From: Nocardia carnea
GTDB taxonomy: Bacteria > Actinomycetota > Actinomycetes > Mycobacteriales > Mycobacteriaceae
Reading direction: 5' to 3'
Assembly: GCF_029868325.1 (NCBI RefSeq)
Contig: NZ_JARWNW010000247.1
Span: 1-51,510 of the forward strand
Length of the DNA stretch: 51,510 bases
The notes below the pieces were generated by a model, which searched no databases, was not told the origin of the DNA, and saw only the letters and a program-made list of their open reading frames with translations. Made by a program: the position numbers and the translations under genes. Positions 7,590 to 16,019 of this stretch are shown in pieces. How positions within the stretch are numbered: position 1 is the first letter of the stretch; the number at the start of each line of letters is the position of its first letter.

Positions 7590-9014
7590 ATGAGCCTCAC
7601 CAAACCCGGCGAGCCCGGATCCGGGGTCGACCACGAATACCTCGGGAAGAGGACGTTGCGGGCCGGGACAGCGGGGTGGGTGCTGCTGGCAGGGCTCGGC
7701 GTCGGATATGTGGTCAGCGGGGACTACTCGGGATGGAATTTCGGGTTGGCCGAGGGCGGGTTCGGGGGCCTGGCCGTTGCCACGGTCGTGATCGCCGCCA
7801 TGTACGGCGCGATGGTGCTGAGTATGGCGGAGATGTCGGCCGCGCTGCCGACCGCGGGTGGCGGTTATACCTTCGCTCGCCGGGCCCTGGGTCCGTGGGG
7901 CGGGTTCGCGACCGGAACGGCGGTGCTGATCGAGTACTCGATCGCGCCCGCCGCGATCGCCACGTTCATCGGCGCGTATGTCGAATCCCTGGGATTGTTC
8001 GGCATTGTCGACGGATGGTGGGTCTATCTCGCCGTCTACGCGCTCTTCGTCGGCATCCATCTGGCCGGTGTCGGTGAGGCGCTGAAAGTCATGTTCGTCA
8101 TCACCGCGATCGCCCTGGTCGGTCTCGTGATCTTCGCGGTCGCGAGTATCGGCAGCTTCTCCTGGTCGAACCTGACCGATATCGCGCCCGATCCGGATGC
8201 GGCGGGCGCAAGCGAGTTCCTGCCGTTCGGCTACCTCGGAATCTGGTCGGCGCTGCCCTTCGCCATCTGGTTCTTCCTCGCCGTCGAGGGGGTCCCGCTC
8301 GCCGCGGAGGAAGCACGGGATCCCGCGCGCAATGTGCCACGGGGAATTATTGCGGCCATGACGGTCCTGGTCGCGACCGGGGCGGTGGTGCTGGTCCTCG
8401 TACCGGGCGCCGGTGGTGCGGCGGCGATGCAGTCGTCCGGCAATCCGCTGGTCGAAGCGCTCGGGTCGGGTACCGCGGCAACCGTGGTGAACTACATCGG
8501 CCTGGCCGGTCTGGTGGCCAGTTTCTTCTCCATCATCTACGCCTATTCACGGCAGCTCTTCGCACTGTCGCGCGCAGGGTATCTGCCGCGTGCGCTGTCG
8601 ATCACCAACCGGCGCAAGGTTCCCGCGGCGGCATTGGTCGTGCCGGGTGTCATCGGTTTCGTGCTGTCGATCTTCGGTAACGGTGCGACACTGCTCAATA
8701 TGGCCGTGTTCGGCGCGGCCACGAGCTATGTGCTGATGATGGTCAGTCATATCGTGCTCAGGATTCGGGAACCGGGTATGGAACGGCCGTACCGGGCCCC
8801 CGGCGGCCTCGTCACCGCAGGCGTCGCGCTGGTGATCGCCGTGCTGTCGGTGATCGCGACCTTCCTGGTGGATTCCACCGCAGCCTTCGGCTGCCTTATC
8901 GTATTTGCGCTGTTCATGCTCTACTTCGGCCTGTACAGCCGGAAGCGGCTGGTCGCCGGATCGCCCGACGAGGAGTTCGCCGCGCTCGCCGCCGCGGAAG
9001 ACGAACTCCGCTGA
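7590..9014 (+). CDS. APC-family permease, ethanolamine permease type
   Basis: 474 aa from ATG 7590, preceded by AGGGGAGA; an upstream extension of the frame is basic and not transporter-like. About twelve hydrophobic segments. The N-terminal blocks VGYVVSGDYSGWNFGLAEGG, PTAGGGYTFARRALGPWGG and LIEYSIAPAAIATFIGAYVE are those of the ethanolamine permease subgroup of the amino acid-polyamine-organocation superfamily. Its role would be proton-coupled uptake of ethanolamine or a similar amine. No ethanolamine ammonia-lyase gene is in the window, so the substrate rests on family resemblance. About 280 bp upstream hold no other gene. Confidence 0.85.
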   Translation: MSLTKPGEPGSGVDHEYLGKRTLRAGTAGWVLLAGLGVGYVVSGDYSGWNFGLAEGGFGGLAVATVVIAAMYGAMVLSMAEMSAALPTAGGGYTFARRALGPWGGFATGTAVLIEYSIAPAAIATFIGAYVESLGLFGIVDGWWVYLAVYALFVGIHLAGVGEALKVMFVITAIALVGLVIFAVASIGSFSWSNLTDIAPDPDAAGASEFLPFGYLGIWSALPFAIWFFLAVEGVPLAAEEARDPARNVPRGIIAAMTVLVATGAVVLVLVPGAGGAAAMQSSGNPLVEALGSGTAATVVNYIGLAGLVASFFSIIYAYSRQLFALSRAGYLPRALSITNRRKVPAAALVVPGVIGFVLSIFGNGATLLNMAVFGAATSYVLMMVSHIVLRIREPGMERPYRAPGGLVTAGVALVIAVLSVIATFLVDSTAAFGCLIVFALFMLYFGLYSRKRLVAGSPDEEFAALAAAEDELR

Positions 9015-9181
9015 TCAGCGGCCACGCCGACAGCCGCAGGGCACCGTGATCCGGTCCCCGTGCCGGCGGCACTGGCGCGACGGCGGCGGTTGGCGACCGC
9101 GACCGGCAGCTCGACAGACGAGAGTAAACTGCGAGGTTGCGCAGGGTTTCGAGTGGACTCGACACCGATACGGGGCAGATC

Positions 9182-10003
9182 ATGCACACTCCCGCCGAGG
9201 CGAGCACCGACGGGCACGGCAGCCTGGAAGTTCGCGTCTACGCCGAACTGAACGATTTCCTGCCCCCTCGATCCCGCTTCTCGGTACTGCGGCGGCCGGT
9301 CCGGTCGCATCAGACCGTGAAGGATGTTGTCGAGGCAGCGGGTATCCCGCACACCGAGGTCGATCTGCTGCTGGTGAACGGCGAATCCGTCGATTTCGGG
9401 CACCGCCCGCGCCCGGGCGACCGGCTCGCCGTCTACCCCGTGTTCGAAAGCCTCGATATCGCCCCGCTCACCCGGGTGCGCCCCGCGCCGCTGCGCGAAC
9501 CGCGGTTGCTCGCCGACGTCAATCTCGGTGGCGCCGCGCGACTGCTGCGCCTGATGGGTCTCGACGTCCGCTGCGAATTCGACGCCGGCGACGCCTACCT
9601 GGCCGAAATCTCCGCGGACGACCATCGCATCCTGCTCACCCGGGACCGCGGCCTGCTTGCCCGCCGGATCGTCACTCACGGGCTCTTCGTTCGTGCCGAT
9701 CTCCCGGTCGAACAGACCGTGGAGGTCATCGACCGCCTCGATCTGTCCCGCCGGCTGGCCCCGCTCACCCGATGCCTGCGCTGCGGCGCACACCTGGTGG
9801 ACGTCGCGAAGGCCGATATCATCGACCGGCTCCCACCGCGCACCCGCAGCGAGCACCACACCTTCCGGCAGTGTACCGGCTGCGACCCCATCTACTGGGC
9901 CGGCACACACCAGCACCGTCTCGACCAGCTCGTGGACCGGATCATGTCGCAGATCCGGTCTGTCCACTACCCCGGGGTCCCGAGCCCGGCTACTGACCGG
10001 TGA
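9182..10003 (+). CDS. Mut7-C RNase-domain protein with ubiquitin-like N-terminus
   Basis: 273 aa from ATG 9182, with GGGG just upstream; 9137 is an alternative start. Residues about 14-90 form a ThiS/MoaD-like beta-grasp domain (Mut7-C ubiquitin). Residues about 105-245 form the Mut7-C domain, related to PIN nucleases, with acidic residues Asp112 and Asp155 (LLTRDRG) and a terminal zinc ribbon made of Cys198-Cys201 and Cys231-Cys234. Inferred RNA-cleaving activity; no bacterial member has a role I can name with confidence. Monocistronic, facing the IclR gene, with nothing recognisable in the 160 bp between them. Confidence 0.85.
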   Translation: MHTPAEASTDGHGSLEVRVYAELNDFLPPRSRFSVLRRPVRSHQTVKDVVEAAGIPHTEVDLLLVNGESVDFGHRPRPGDRLAVYPVFESLDIAPLTRVRPAPLREPRLLADVNLGGAARLLRLMGLDVRCEFDAGDAYLAEISADDHRILLTRDRGLLARRIVTHGLFVRADLPVEQTVEVIDRLDLSRRLAPLTRCLRCGAHLVDVAKADIIDRLPPRTRSEHHTFRQCTGCDPIYWAGTHQHRLDQLVDRIMSQIRSVHYPGVPSPATDR

Positions 10004-10165
10004 GCACGTCGGCAGCCGGGCCCTCGATTCGCTCATGGCCGAAGATATCGAATTCGTGCAGCCGGTGATCCCGACCTGCCGCGGGGGCGGCAATGGTGGT
10101 AGCGATCCGGTCCAGGGCCGCGATACCGGGATCTCGCCGGATCGAAACCCGTAAGGCGGCGGCCG

Positions 10166-10942
10166 TCAGTCGCCGGTTCGGTCGGCTTCGATCGCGCCGG
10201 CGGCGCGGTGGAGGGTGGCGACGAGGGTCGCCAGCCGATTCCGGTCGTAACGGACCGAGGGCATCGAGACGGACAGACCCGCCACCGCGACACCGGCCGC
10301 GTCCCGCACCGGAACTCCCACCGCGACCACACCACGCTCGGACAGCCCGTTGTTGAGGGCGAAGCCTGCGCGGCGCACCCGGCCCAGCTGGGCGCGCAGG
10401 CTCGGGAGGTCCGGCCGTTCGTCTGCCCGCTGCGCGAACCTTTGCTCGTCGTAGAGTTCTTCCACCTCGCCCGGCGCGAGATCCGCGAGCAGCACCAGGC
10501 CCGCGGTGGTGCGGTGTGCGGGAAACACCATCCCTTCCCGGGAACCCACGCGCAGCGCCTGCCGGCATTCCACGCTGGCGATGAATCGCGTGGTATCCCC
10601 GGTGCGGATCGTCAGGTTCGCCGACTCCCCCACCAGGTCGACGAGCCGCTGCAGATGCGGTAGCGCGACGGCCCGCAATCGCGAGGTGTGCGACTGCGAA
10701 TGGGCGGCGAGTTCGAGCACCGGACCCGGGTGGTATCTCCGCTGCTCGTCCTGCACGGCGAAGTCCCGGTACACCAGCGTCTGCAGCAGCCGGTGCGCCG
10801 TCGACCGCGCCACCCCGAGACGTTCCGCGACCTGACTGACCGTCAACCCACCTTCGAGTTGCAGCATCACCGCAGCCCGCAACGCGTGGTCGGCGCTGGT
10901 CACGACGTACGCCGGCGGATTCTTCGGTTCCGTGTTACCCAT
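10166..10942 (-). CDS. IclR-family regulator of the gentisate operon
   Basis: 258 aa from ATG 10942. The open frame runs on to 11521, but that part is antisense to the dioxygenase and not plausible. Winged HTH at about 15-75 (GLTVSQVAERLGVARSTAHR), then an effector-binding domain (about 85-250) with the usual block FPAHRTTAGLVLLADL. IclR proteins commonly control aromatic catabolism. It is divergent from the gentisate operon with 63 bp between, which hold an inverted repeat and a direct repeat. Inducer presumably gentisate or 3-hydroxybenzoate, by inference. Confidence 0.9.
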   Translation of the reverse strand: MGNTEPKNPPAYVVTSADHALRAAVMLQLEGGLTVSQVAERLGVARSTAHRLLQTLVYRDFAVQDEQRRYHPGPVLELAAHSQSHTSRLRAVALPHLQRLVDLVGESANLTIRTGDTTRFIASVECRQALRVGSREGMVFPAHRTTAGLVLLADLAPGEVEELYDEQRFAQRADERPDLPSLRAQLGRVRRAGFALNNGLSERGVVAVGVPVRDAAGVAVAGLSVSMPSVRYDRNRLATLVATLHRAAGAIEADRTGD

Positions 10943-10948
10943 CCGCTC

Positions 10949-10978
10949 GTTCTGCTCTCCAGAATTTGATGTTCTGCT
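10949..10978. promoter_or_regulatory. Candidate IclR operator between regulator and gentisate operon
   Basis: CAGAA-N7-TTCTG is a perfect inverted repeat at 10960-10976. The octamer GTTCTGCT occurs at 10949-10956 and again at 10971-10978, 22 bp apart (two turns, same face). Both sit in the 63-bp divergent gap. Regulator binding is inferred from position and symmetry. No clean -10/-35 pair was identified. Confidence 0.5.
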
Positions 10979-11005
10979 GACTCGTCGCACGCCACTGTAG
11001 GCGAT

Positions 11006-12163
11006 ATGAGCACGACTGACACTCCCGTCCGGCTGCGGGCGGTGGCCGCGCCGAATCAGCCGGATGTGACCCCTGCCCTCGAAGAGCTGTATCGCGGGTT
11101 CGAGCAGGAGCTGCTGGTTCCGCTGTGGACCGAGATCGGCGATCTCATGCCGGCGCATCCCGGTTCGCGGGCGGTCCCCCATGTCTGGCGGTGGGAGAAT
11201 CTGCTCCGCCTGGCGGCGAAGGCCGGCGATATCGTGCCCGTCGGCCGCGGCGGGGAACGGCGGGCGATCGCGTTGGCGAACCCGGCACTCGACGGCCGGC
11301 CGTTCGCGACCCCGACGCTGTGGGCGGCGATCCAGTACCTGATGCCGGGTGAGGACGCGCCCGAGCACCGACACACCCAGCACGCCTTCCGGTTCGTGGT
11401 CGAGGGGTCGGGTGTGTGGACCGTGGTCGGTGGCAGCGGGGATGTCTCGAACGGTGACGCGGTACCGATGCGGCGCGGGGATTTCCTGCCGCAGGCCGGC
11501 TGGAATTGGCATGCGCACCACAATGCGACGTCGGAGCCGATGGCCTGGATCGACGGCCTCGATATTCCGTTCCAGTACGTCGTGGAATCGCAGTTCTTCC
11601 AGTTCGGGCGGGAAGAGATCAGCGCGGCGGAGCGAGTCACGCCGGAGCGGTCACGGTCGGAGCGGCTGTGGGGACATCCGGGGTTACGGCCGTTGTCGGT
11701 GGGTGAGGTGGCGCCGGGATCACCGCTGCTGGCCTACAAGTGGGAGCACACCGATGCCGCACTGAACGATCAACTGCTACTGGAGAAGGAAGGCTACGGC
11801 GGCACCGTCGAACCCGGGCACGCCGCGGTGCGGTTCTCCAACCCGCACAACGGGACCGATGTTCTGCCCACGATCCGCGCGGAGTTCCACCGGATCGCCC
11901 GCGGCACGGAAACCGCCCCGGTCCGCGAGACCGGATCCGCGGTCTACCAGGTGTTCGACGGTTCCGGCACGGTGACCGTGGGCGAGAAGTCCTGGTCGGT
12001 CACCCGCGGCGATCTGTTCGTCGTCCCGTCCTGGGAACCCTTCTCCGCCCTATCCGAAGCCGGTGGCACCGATTCCGATTCCGGTGCGCTCGACCTCTTC
12101 CGTTTCTCGGACACCCCTGTGTTCGAGGCCCTCCAGCTCAACCGTCAGGAGATCATCCGATGA
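11006..12163 (+). CDS. Gentisate 1,2-dioxygenase
   Basis: 385 aa bicupin, the normal length. It opens the gentisate ring between C1 and C2 to give maleylpyruvate using Fe(II). The N-terminal cupin carries the metal motif HRHTQHAFRF (His121, His123) with a further His in NWHAHHN (about 169-171). A second cupin spans about 270-370. First gene of a four-gene run: its stop overlaps the fumarylpyruvate hydrolase start (ATGA). Divergent from an IclR regulator. The full pathway downstream makes the assignment firm over salicylate or 1-hydroxy-2-naphthoate dioxygenase. Confidence 0.93.
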   Translation: MSTTDTPVRLRAVAAPNQPDVTPALEELYRGFEQELLVPLWTEIGDLMPAHPGSRAVPHVWRWENLLRLAAKAGDIVPVGRGGERRAIALANPALDGRPFATPTLWAAIQYLMPGEDAPEHRHTQHAFRFVVEGSGVWTVVGGSGDVSNGDAVPMRRGDFLPQAGWNWHAHHNATSEPMAWIDGLDIPFQYVVESQFFQFGREEISAAERVTPERSRSERLWGHPGLRPLSVGEVAPGSPLLAYKWEHTDAALNDQLLLEKEGYGGTVEPGHAAVRFSNPHNGTDVLPTIRAEFHRIARGTETAPVRETGSAVYQVFDGSGTVTVGEKSWSVTRGDLFVVPSWEPFSALSEAGGTDSDSGALDLFRFSDTPVFEALQLNRQEIIR

Positions 12164-12990
12164 AACTCGCCACCCTCCGCGTCGACGGCGGCACCCGCGC
12201 GGTCCGTCTCGACGGTGACACCCTCGTCGACCTCGGCTACCCCGACGTCGGTGCCCTGCTCGCCCAGGACGATTGGGCCACGATCGCCGCGAACGCCACC
12301 GGCGCGACCTGGCCGGCCGAAGGCGCCGATCTGGCCCCGGTGGTACCGAACCCGTCGAAGGTGATCTGCGTCGGGCACAACTACACCAACCACATCAAGG
12401 AGATGGGTCGCGAACTGCCCAGCTACCCGACCCTTTTCCCGAAGTTCGCCGACAGCCTCATCGGGCCGAACGATCCGATCGTGAAACCCGGCGAAACCGA
12501 GGCATTCGACTGGGAGGTCGAGCTGGTGGTCGTGATCGGTGAACCGGTTCGCCGGGCCACCGAGGAACAGGCCGCCGCCGCCATCGCGGGCTTCACCGTA
12601 ATGAACGATATTTCGGTGCGGGACTGGCAGTTCCGAACGATCGAATGGACGCAGGGCAAGATCTGGGACTCCTCCACCCCGGTCGGCCCGTATGTCGTGA
12701 CTCCCGACGAGGTCGGTGGAGTCCGGCCGGCGCTCCAGGTCGAGACACTCGTCGACGGCGAGGTCATGCAGCGTGACGATACGGGTACGCTGCTGTTCGA
12801 TCCGGTGCACCTCGTGCAATACGTTTCGACCGTTATCCGGCTCAACCCCGGCGATATGATCGGCACCGGCACTCCGGCCGGGGTCGGCCATGCCCGCGAC
12901 CCCAAGATCTACCTCGTCGGCGGCGAAACCGTCGTCACGCGGATCACGGGCCTCGGGGCGTGCACCAATCAGGTCGTGAAAGCGTCGTGA
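12160..12990 (+). CDS. Fumarylpyruvate hydrolase (FAH family)
   Basis: 276 aa from ATG 12160, which overlaps the dioxygenase stop; the frame extends upstream but only as antisense-like noise. FAH-fold motifs: VGHNYTNHIKEMG (71-83), metal ligands Glu119 and Glu121 in DWEVELVV, Asp150 in NDISVRDWQ, and TGTPAGVG near the C-terminus. It splits fumarylpyruvate into fumarate and pyruvate, the last step of the gentisate route. Its stop overlaps the next start (GTGA), so it is translationally coupled on both sides. Confidence 0.92.
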   Translation: MKLATLRVDGGTRAVRLDGDTLVDLGYPDVGALLAQDDWATIAANATGATWPAEGADLAPVVPNPSKVICVGHNYTNHIKEMGRELPSYPTLFPKFADSLIGPNDPIVKPGETEAFDWEVELVVVIGEPVRRATEEQAAAAIAGFTVMNDISVRDWQFRTIEWTQGKIWDSSTPVGPYVVTPDEVGGVRPALQVETLVDGEVMQRDDTGTLLFDPVHLVQYVSTVIRLNPGDMIGTGTPAGVGHARDPKIYLVGGETVVTRITGLGACTNQVVKAS

Positions 12991-13613
12991 GCGCACGGAC
13001 GCACGTCGATTCGCTGCGGTGGGTCGCGCACGGAACGGCGCTGTTCACGGCGCAAGTCGCGCGACTGGACGAACAGCAGACAGCGCAGCCGAGCCTGCTG
13101 CCCGGCTGGACCCGCAAGCATGTCGTGGCGCATGTGGCCGCCAACGCGGACGCCCTCGGCAATCTCGTGCGCTGGGCGCGGACCGGTGAGCGCACCCCCA
13201 TGTATGCCTCGGCGAAGCAGCGCAATGCCGATATCGAATCCGGCGCACAACGCCCCGCCACCGAACTGGTGACGTGGCTGGAGGCGTCGGTACACGAGCT
13301 GGGCGCCGCCATGGCCGCCCTGACCGGCGAGCAGTGGTGCACCGAAATCGTCACTGCCCAGGGCCGGACCGTCCCGGCCACGGAGATCCCGTGGCTGCGG
13401 GCGCGCGAGGTGTGTGTCCATGCCGTCGACCTCGGCACGGGCACCACCTTCGCGGATCTTCCCGATGATTTCCTGAACGCACTGGTCGCCGATATCCGGA
13501 CCAAACGCGGTCTCGATGAGGTACCCGGCGGGCCGCTGCCGGAGGTCGCCGCCTATCTCGCCGGTCGTCCCCATTCGCTCGCCGACGTCGCCGACCTCGG
13601 CCCCTGGCTGTAG
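12987..13613 (+). CDS. Mycothiol-dependent maleylpyruvate isomerase
   Basis: 208 aa from GTG 12987, which overlaps the upstream stop by four bases. DinB/MDMPI fold. The zinc ligands fall at His49, Glu141 and His145, the same spacing as His52, Glu144 and His148 reported for the Corynebacterium glutamicum enzyme. It isomerises maleylpyruvate to fumarylpyruvate with mycothiol as cofactor, replacing the glutathione-dependent enzyme of proteobacteria. This is good independent evidence for an actinobacterial host. Confidence 0.92.
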   Translation: MSARTHVDSLRWVAHGTALFTAQVARLDEQQTAQPSLLPGWTRKHVVAHVAANADALGNLVRWARTGERTPMYASAKQRNADIESGAQRPATELVTWLEASVHELGAAMAALTGEQWCTEIVTAQGRTVPATEIPWLRAREVCVHAVDLGTGTTFADLPDDFLNALVADIRTKRGLDEVPGGPLPEVAAYLAGRPHSLADVADLGPWL

Positions 13614-13627
13614 AGGAGGGCTGCACT

Positions 13628-14890
13628 ATGAGTGCCCCGGACGTCGTCATCGTCGGCGGCGGAATCGGCGGTCTGAGTACCGCTTTCGCCTTGTCCCGGC
13701 TCGGCCTGCGGGTGCGGGTCCTCGAGCGGTCGAAGGAATTCGGCGAGGTCGGCGCGGGTATTCAGCTCGCGCCCAACTGCACCCGGATCCTCGACGACTA
13801 CGGTCTGCTCGATGCGGCGAAGGCCCGCGGCGTGGTTCCGGACCGGATGGTGATGCGCGACGCGGTCGACGGGAGCGAGCTGACCGCGCTCGACCTGCGC
13901 GATCTCGAACGGAAATACGGCTTCCCATACCTGGTCATCCATCGCAGCGATCTGCACGCCCTGTTCCTCGACGCGTGCCGGGACACCGGCGTCGAACTGC
14001 TCACCGAGCAGCGAGTGGTGTCCTACACGCAGGATTCCGGTAAGGCCGCCGCGACAACCGATACGGGGACCGTGCACGAGGCAGCGGTCGTGCTGGCCGC
14101 CGACGGACTGCACTCGGTCGCCCGGAAACTGTTCGTCGACGACGAACCGGTGTCCTCCGCGTATGTCGCCTATCGCGGCACGGTGCCGATCGCCGAGGTC
14201 GATCAGCCGGTCGACCTCTCCGAGGTGGCCGTCTATGTCGGCCCGCGCTGCCATTTCGTCCATTACGGCCTGCGCGGCGGCGATCTGCTCAACCAGGTCG
14301 CGGTATTCGAATCGCCCAGGGCGCGGGCCGGGCTCGAGGCCTGGGGAACTCCCGCCGAACTCGATACCGCGTTCACCGAGACCTGCGATTTCGTCCAGCA
14401 GCGGCTCCCCCATATGTGGCGGGACAAATGGTGGCGTATGTACGACCGCGACCCGATCGGCACCTGGGTGGACGGCCGCATCGCACTGCTCGGCGACGCG
14501 GCGCATCCCCCACTGCAGTACATGGCCCAGGGCGCGATCATGGCGATCGAGGACGGCTGGGTACTCGCCGAACACGCGAAACGGCTCCGCGGTGCCGACG
14601 GCGGCGTCGACTGGACCGGTGCGCTCGCCGCGTACGAGGCGGTGCGCCCGGAACACTGCCGCCGGGTGGTGCTGACGGCCCGGGTCTGGGGCGAGCTGTG
14701 GCATCTCGACGGCCGCAAACGCGTACAACGGAACGTGCTGCTGCGGGCGCGGGAGATCGACGACTACTCGTTCACCGACTGGGTCTATGGCCCGACGGCA
14801 CTGTTCCCCGAGGACGAACCCGCAATGTTCGAGCCGATCCCACTCGACGCGGCCGACCGGATGGAGCGGACGGACTCACTGACACCCTGA
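13628..14890 (+). CDS. 3-hydroxybenzoate 6-hydroxylase (FAD monooxygenase)
   Basis: 420 aa, group A flavoprotein hydroxylase. FAD dinucleotide motif GGGIGG at 10-15, and the second FAD motif in LLGDAAHPPLQYMAQGA. Extended stretches such as YVGPRCHF, LLNQVAVFESP, WWRMYDRDPI and GELWHLDG match the 3-hydroxybenzoate 6-hydroxylase of Rhodococcus as I recall it. It makes gentisate from 3-hydroxybenzoate with NADH and O2. Start has GAGGAGGG upstream, 14 bp after the isomerase. It completes the operon and fixes the likely growth substrate as 3-hydroxybenzoate. Confidence 0.9.
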   Translation: MSAPDVVIVGGGIGGLSTAFALSRLGLRVRVLERSKEFGEVGAGIQLAPNCTRILDDYGLLDAAKARGVVPDRMVMRDAVDGSELTALDLRDLERKYGFPYLVIHRSDLHALFLDACRDTGVELLTEQRVVSYTQDSGKAAATTDTGTVHEAAVVLAADGLHSVARKLFVDDEPVSSAYVAYRGTVPIAEVDQPVDLSEVAVYVGPRCHFVHYGLRGGDLLNQVAVFESPRARAGLEAWGTPAELDTAFTETCDFVQQRLPHMWRDKWWRMYDRDPIGTWVDGRIALLGDAAHPPLQYMAQGAIMAIEDGWVLAEHAKRLRGADGGVDWTGALAAYEAVRPEHCRRVVLTARVWGELWHLDGRKRVQRNVLLRAREIDDYSFTDWVYGPTALFPEDEPAMFEPIPLDAADRMERTDSLTP

Positions 14891-15102
14891 CCGAATGGCC
14901 TGGCCAAGGTCGCAGCGGATGCACCGAACTGTACAACGCATGGGCGACGAGGGATCAGGGGCGGCCGGGCGCAGTCGGCGCCGGCCCGTCGGCACGGCCG
15001 AATTCTTGCCAGGCCGCCGCGAACGCGGACCGGACGTCTCGGACCGGTATACCGCGCCGCGCCCTACCCTTCGGCGGGGCGGGGAGATCCTAGGCTCACC
15101 CG

Positions 15103-15999
15103 GTGACCACCGATGCCTCGGAGCCCGCCGGCAATTCCCCTGGTGATTCGCCCACCGGAGTCGGGCGCACCGCATTGATCGTCGCCGCGGCTCGCGCCGC
15201 CGAGTCCGAGCGGGCGGACCGCCTGTTCACCGATCCGTACGCGGCCGATTTCGTGGCGGCGAGCGGATTCGAGATGCCGGGCGTGACCGGCCCGCCCGAT
15301 TCCGATGCGCCGGAAGCGGGTTCGTTCGGCGGTTATGCGTCCATCCGCACTCGGTTCTTCGACGATTACCTCGTCGACGCCACCCGGGAATTACGGCAGG
15401 TCGTGATCGTCGCGGCCGGGCTCGACACCCGCGCGTTCCGGCTCGACCTGCCCGCGGAAGTCACGGTGTACGAGCTGGACAGTCCGGCCGTGCTCGCCTT
15501 CAAACAGCGTGTCCTGGACGACCGCGGGGCGCGGCCGTCGTGCCGTCGGATACCGGTCGCGACCGATCTGCGTGAGGACTGGGCGCACGCGCTGATCGAG
15601 GCGGGATTCGATCCGGCGGCACCGTCGGCGTGGTTGATCGAAGGTCTGCTCCCCTACCTGGACCACGCGCAGAACGATCGGCTGCTCGCGACCGTCGGCG
15701 GCCGATCCACCGCGGGCAGTCGATTGGCGCTCGAATTCGTGAGCGCGGAGGCGGTCAGACTGCTGGGGCAGGCACTCACCGGTGACGCCCGGACCGAGAT
15801 GACCGCACTGTGGCACAACGGCGGAGTAGCGGACGCGGCCGAACCGTGGCTGCACCGGCACGGCTGGGACGCGCGAGCGTACGACACCTACGAGCGCGCC
15901 CACTCCTACCGCCGTGACCTACCGCCACCCGGCGACGGCCCGATGGACCGATTCGCCCATGCGGCACGCCAGAGCCTGGTCGTCGCGCACCGCCGCTGA
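15103..15999 (+). CDS. SAM-dependent methyltransferase (TIGR00027/LCMT-like family)
   Basis: 298 aa from GTG 15103. The family blocks are clear: VGRTALIVAAARAAES near the N-terminus, the SAM site VVIVAAGLDTRAFRLDLP at about 99-116, and EGLLPYLDHAQ. This family is strongly expanded in mycolic-acid actinomycetes; substrates are mostly unknown. The gap of about 210 bp after the gentisate operon suggests a separate transcript. Convergent with the acyl-CoA synthetase. Confidence 0.88.
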   Translation: MTTDASEPAGNSPGDSPTGVGRTALIVAAARAAESERADRLFTDPYAADFVAASGFEMPGVTGPPDSDAPEAGSFGGYASIRTRFFDDYLVDATRELRQVVIVAAGLDTRAFRLDLPAEVTVYELDSPAVLAFKQRVLDDRGARPSCRRIPVATDLREDWAHALIEAGFDPAAPSAWLIEGLLPYLDHAQNDRLLATVGGRSTAGSRLALEFVSAEAVRLLGQALTGDARTEMTALWHNGGVADAAEPWLHRHGWDARAYDTYERAHSYRRDLPPPGDGPMDRFAHAARQSLVVAHRR

Positions 16000-16019
16000 C
16001 CCGCCGGGATTCCGGGGCA

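Noticed and set aside
10943..11521. Long N-terminal extension of the IclR frame
   Set aside because: It is antisense to gentisate dioxygenase and unlike any IclR N-terminus. ATG 10942 gives a normal length.
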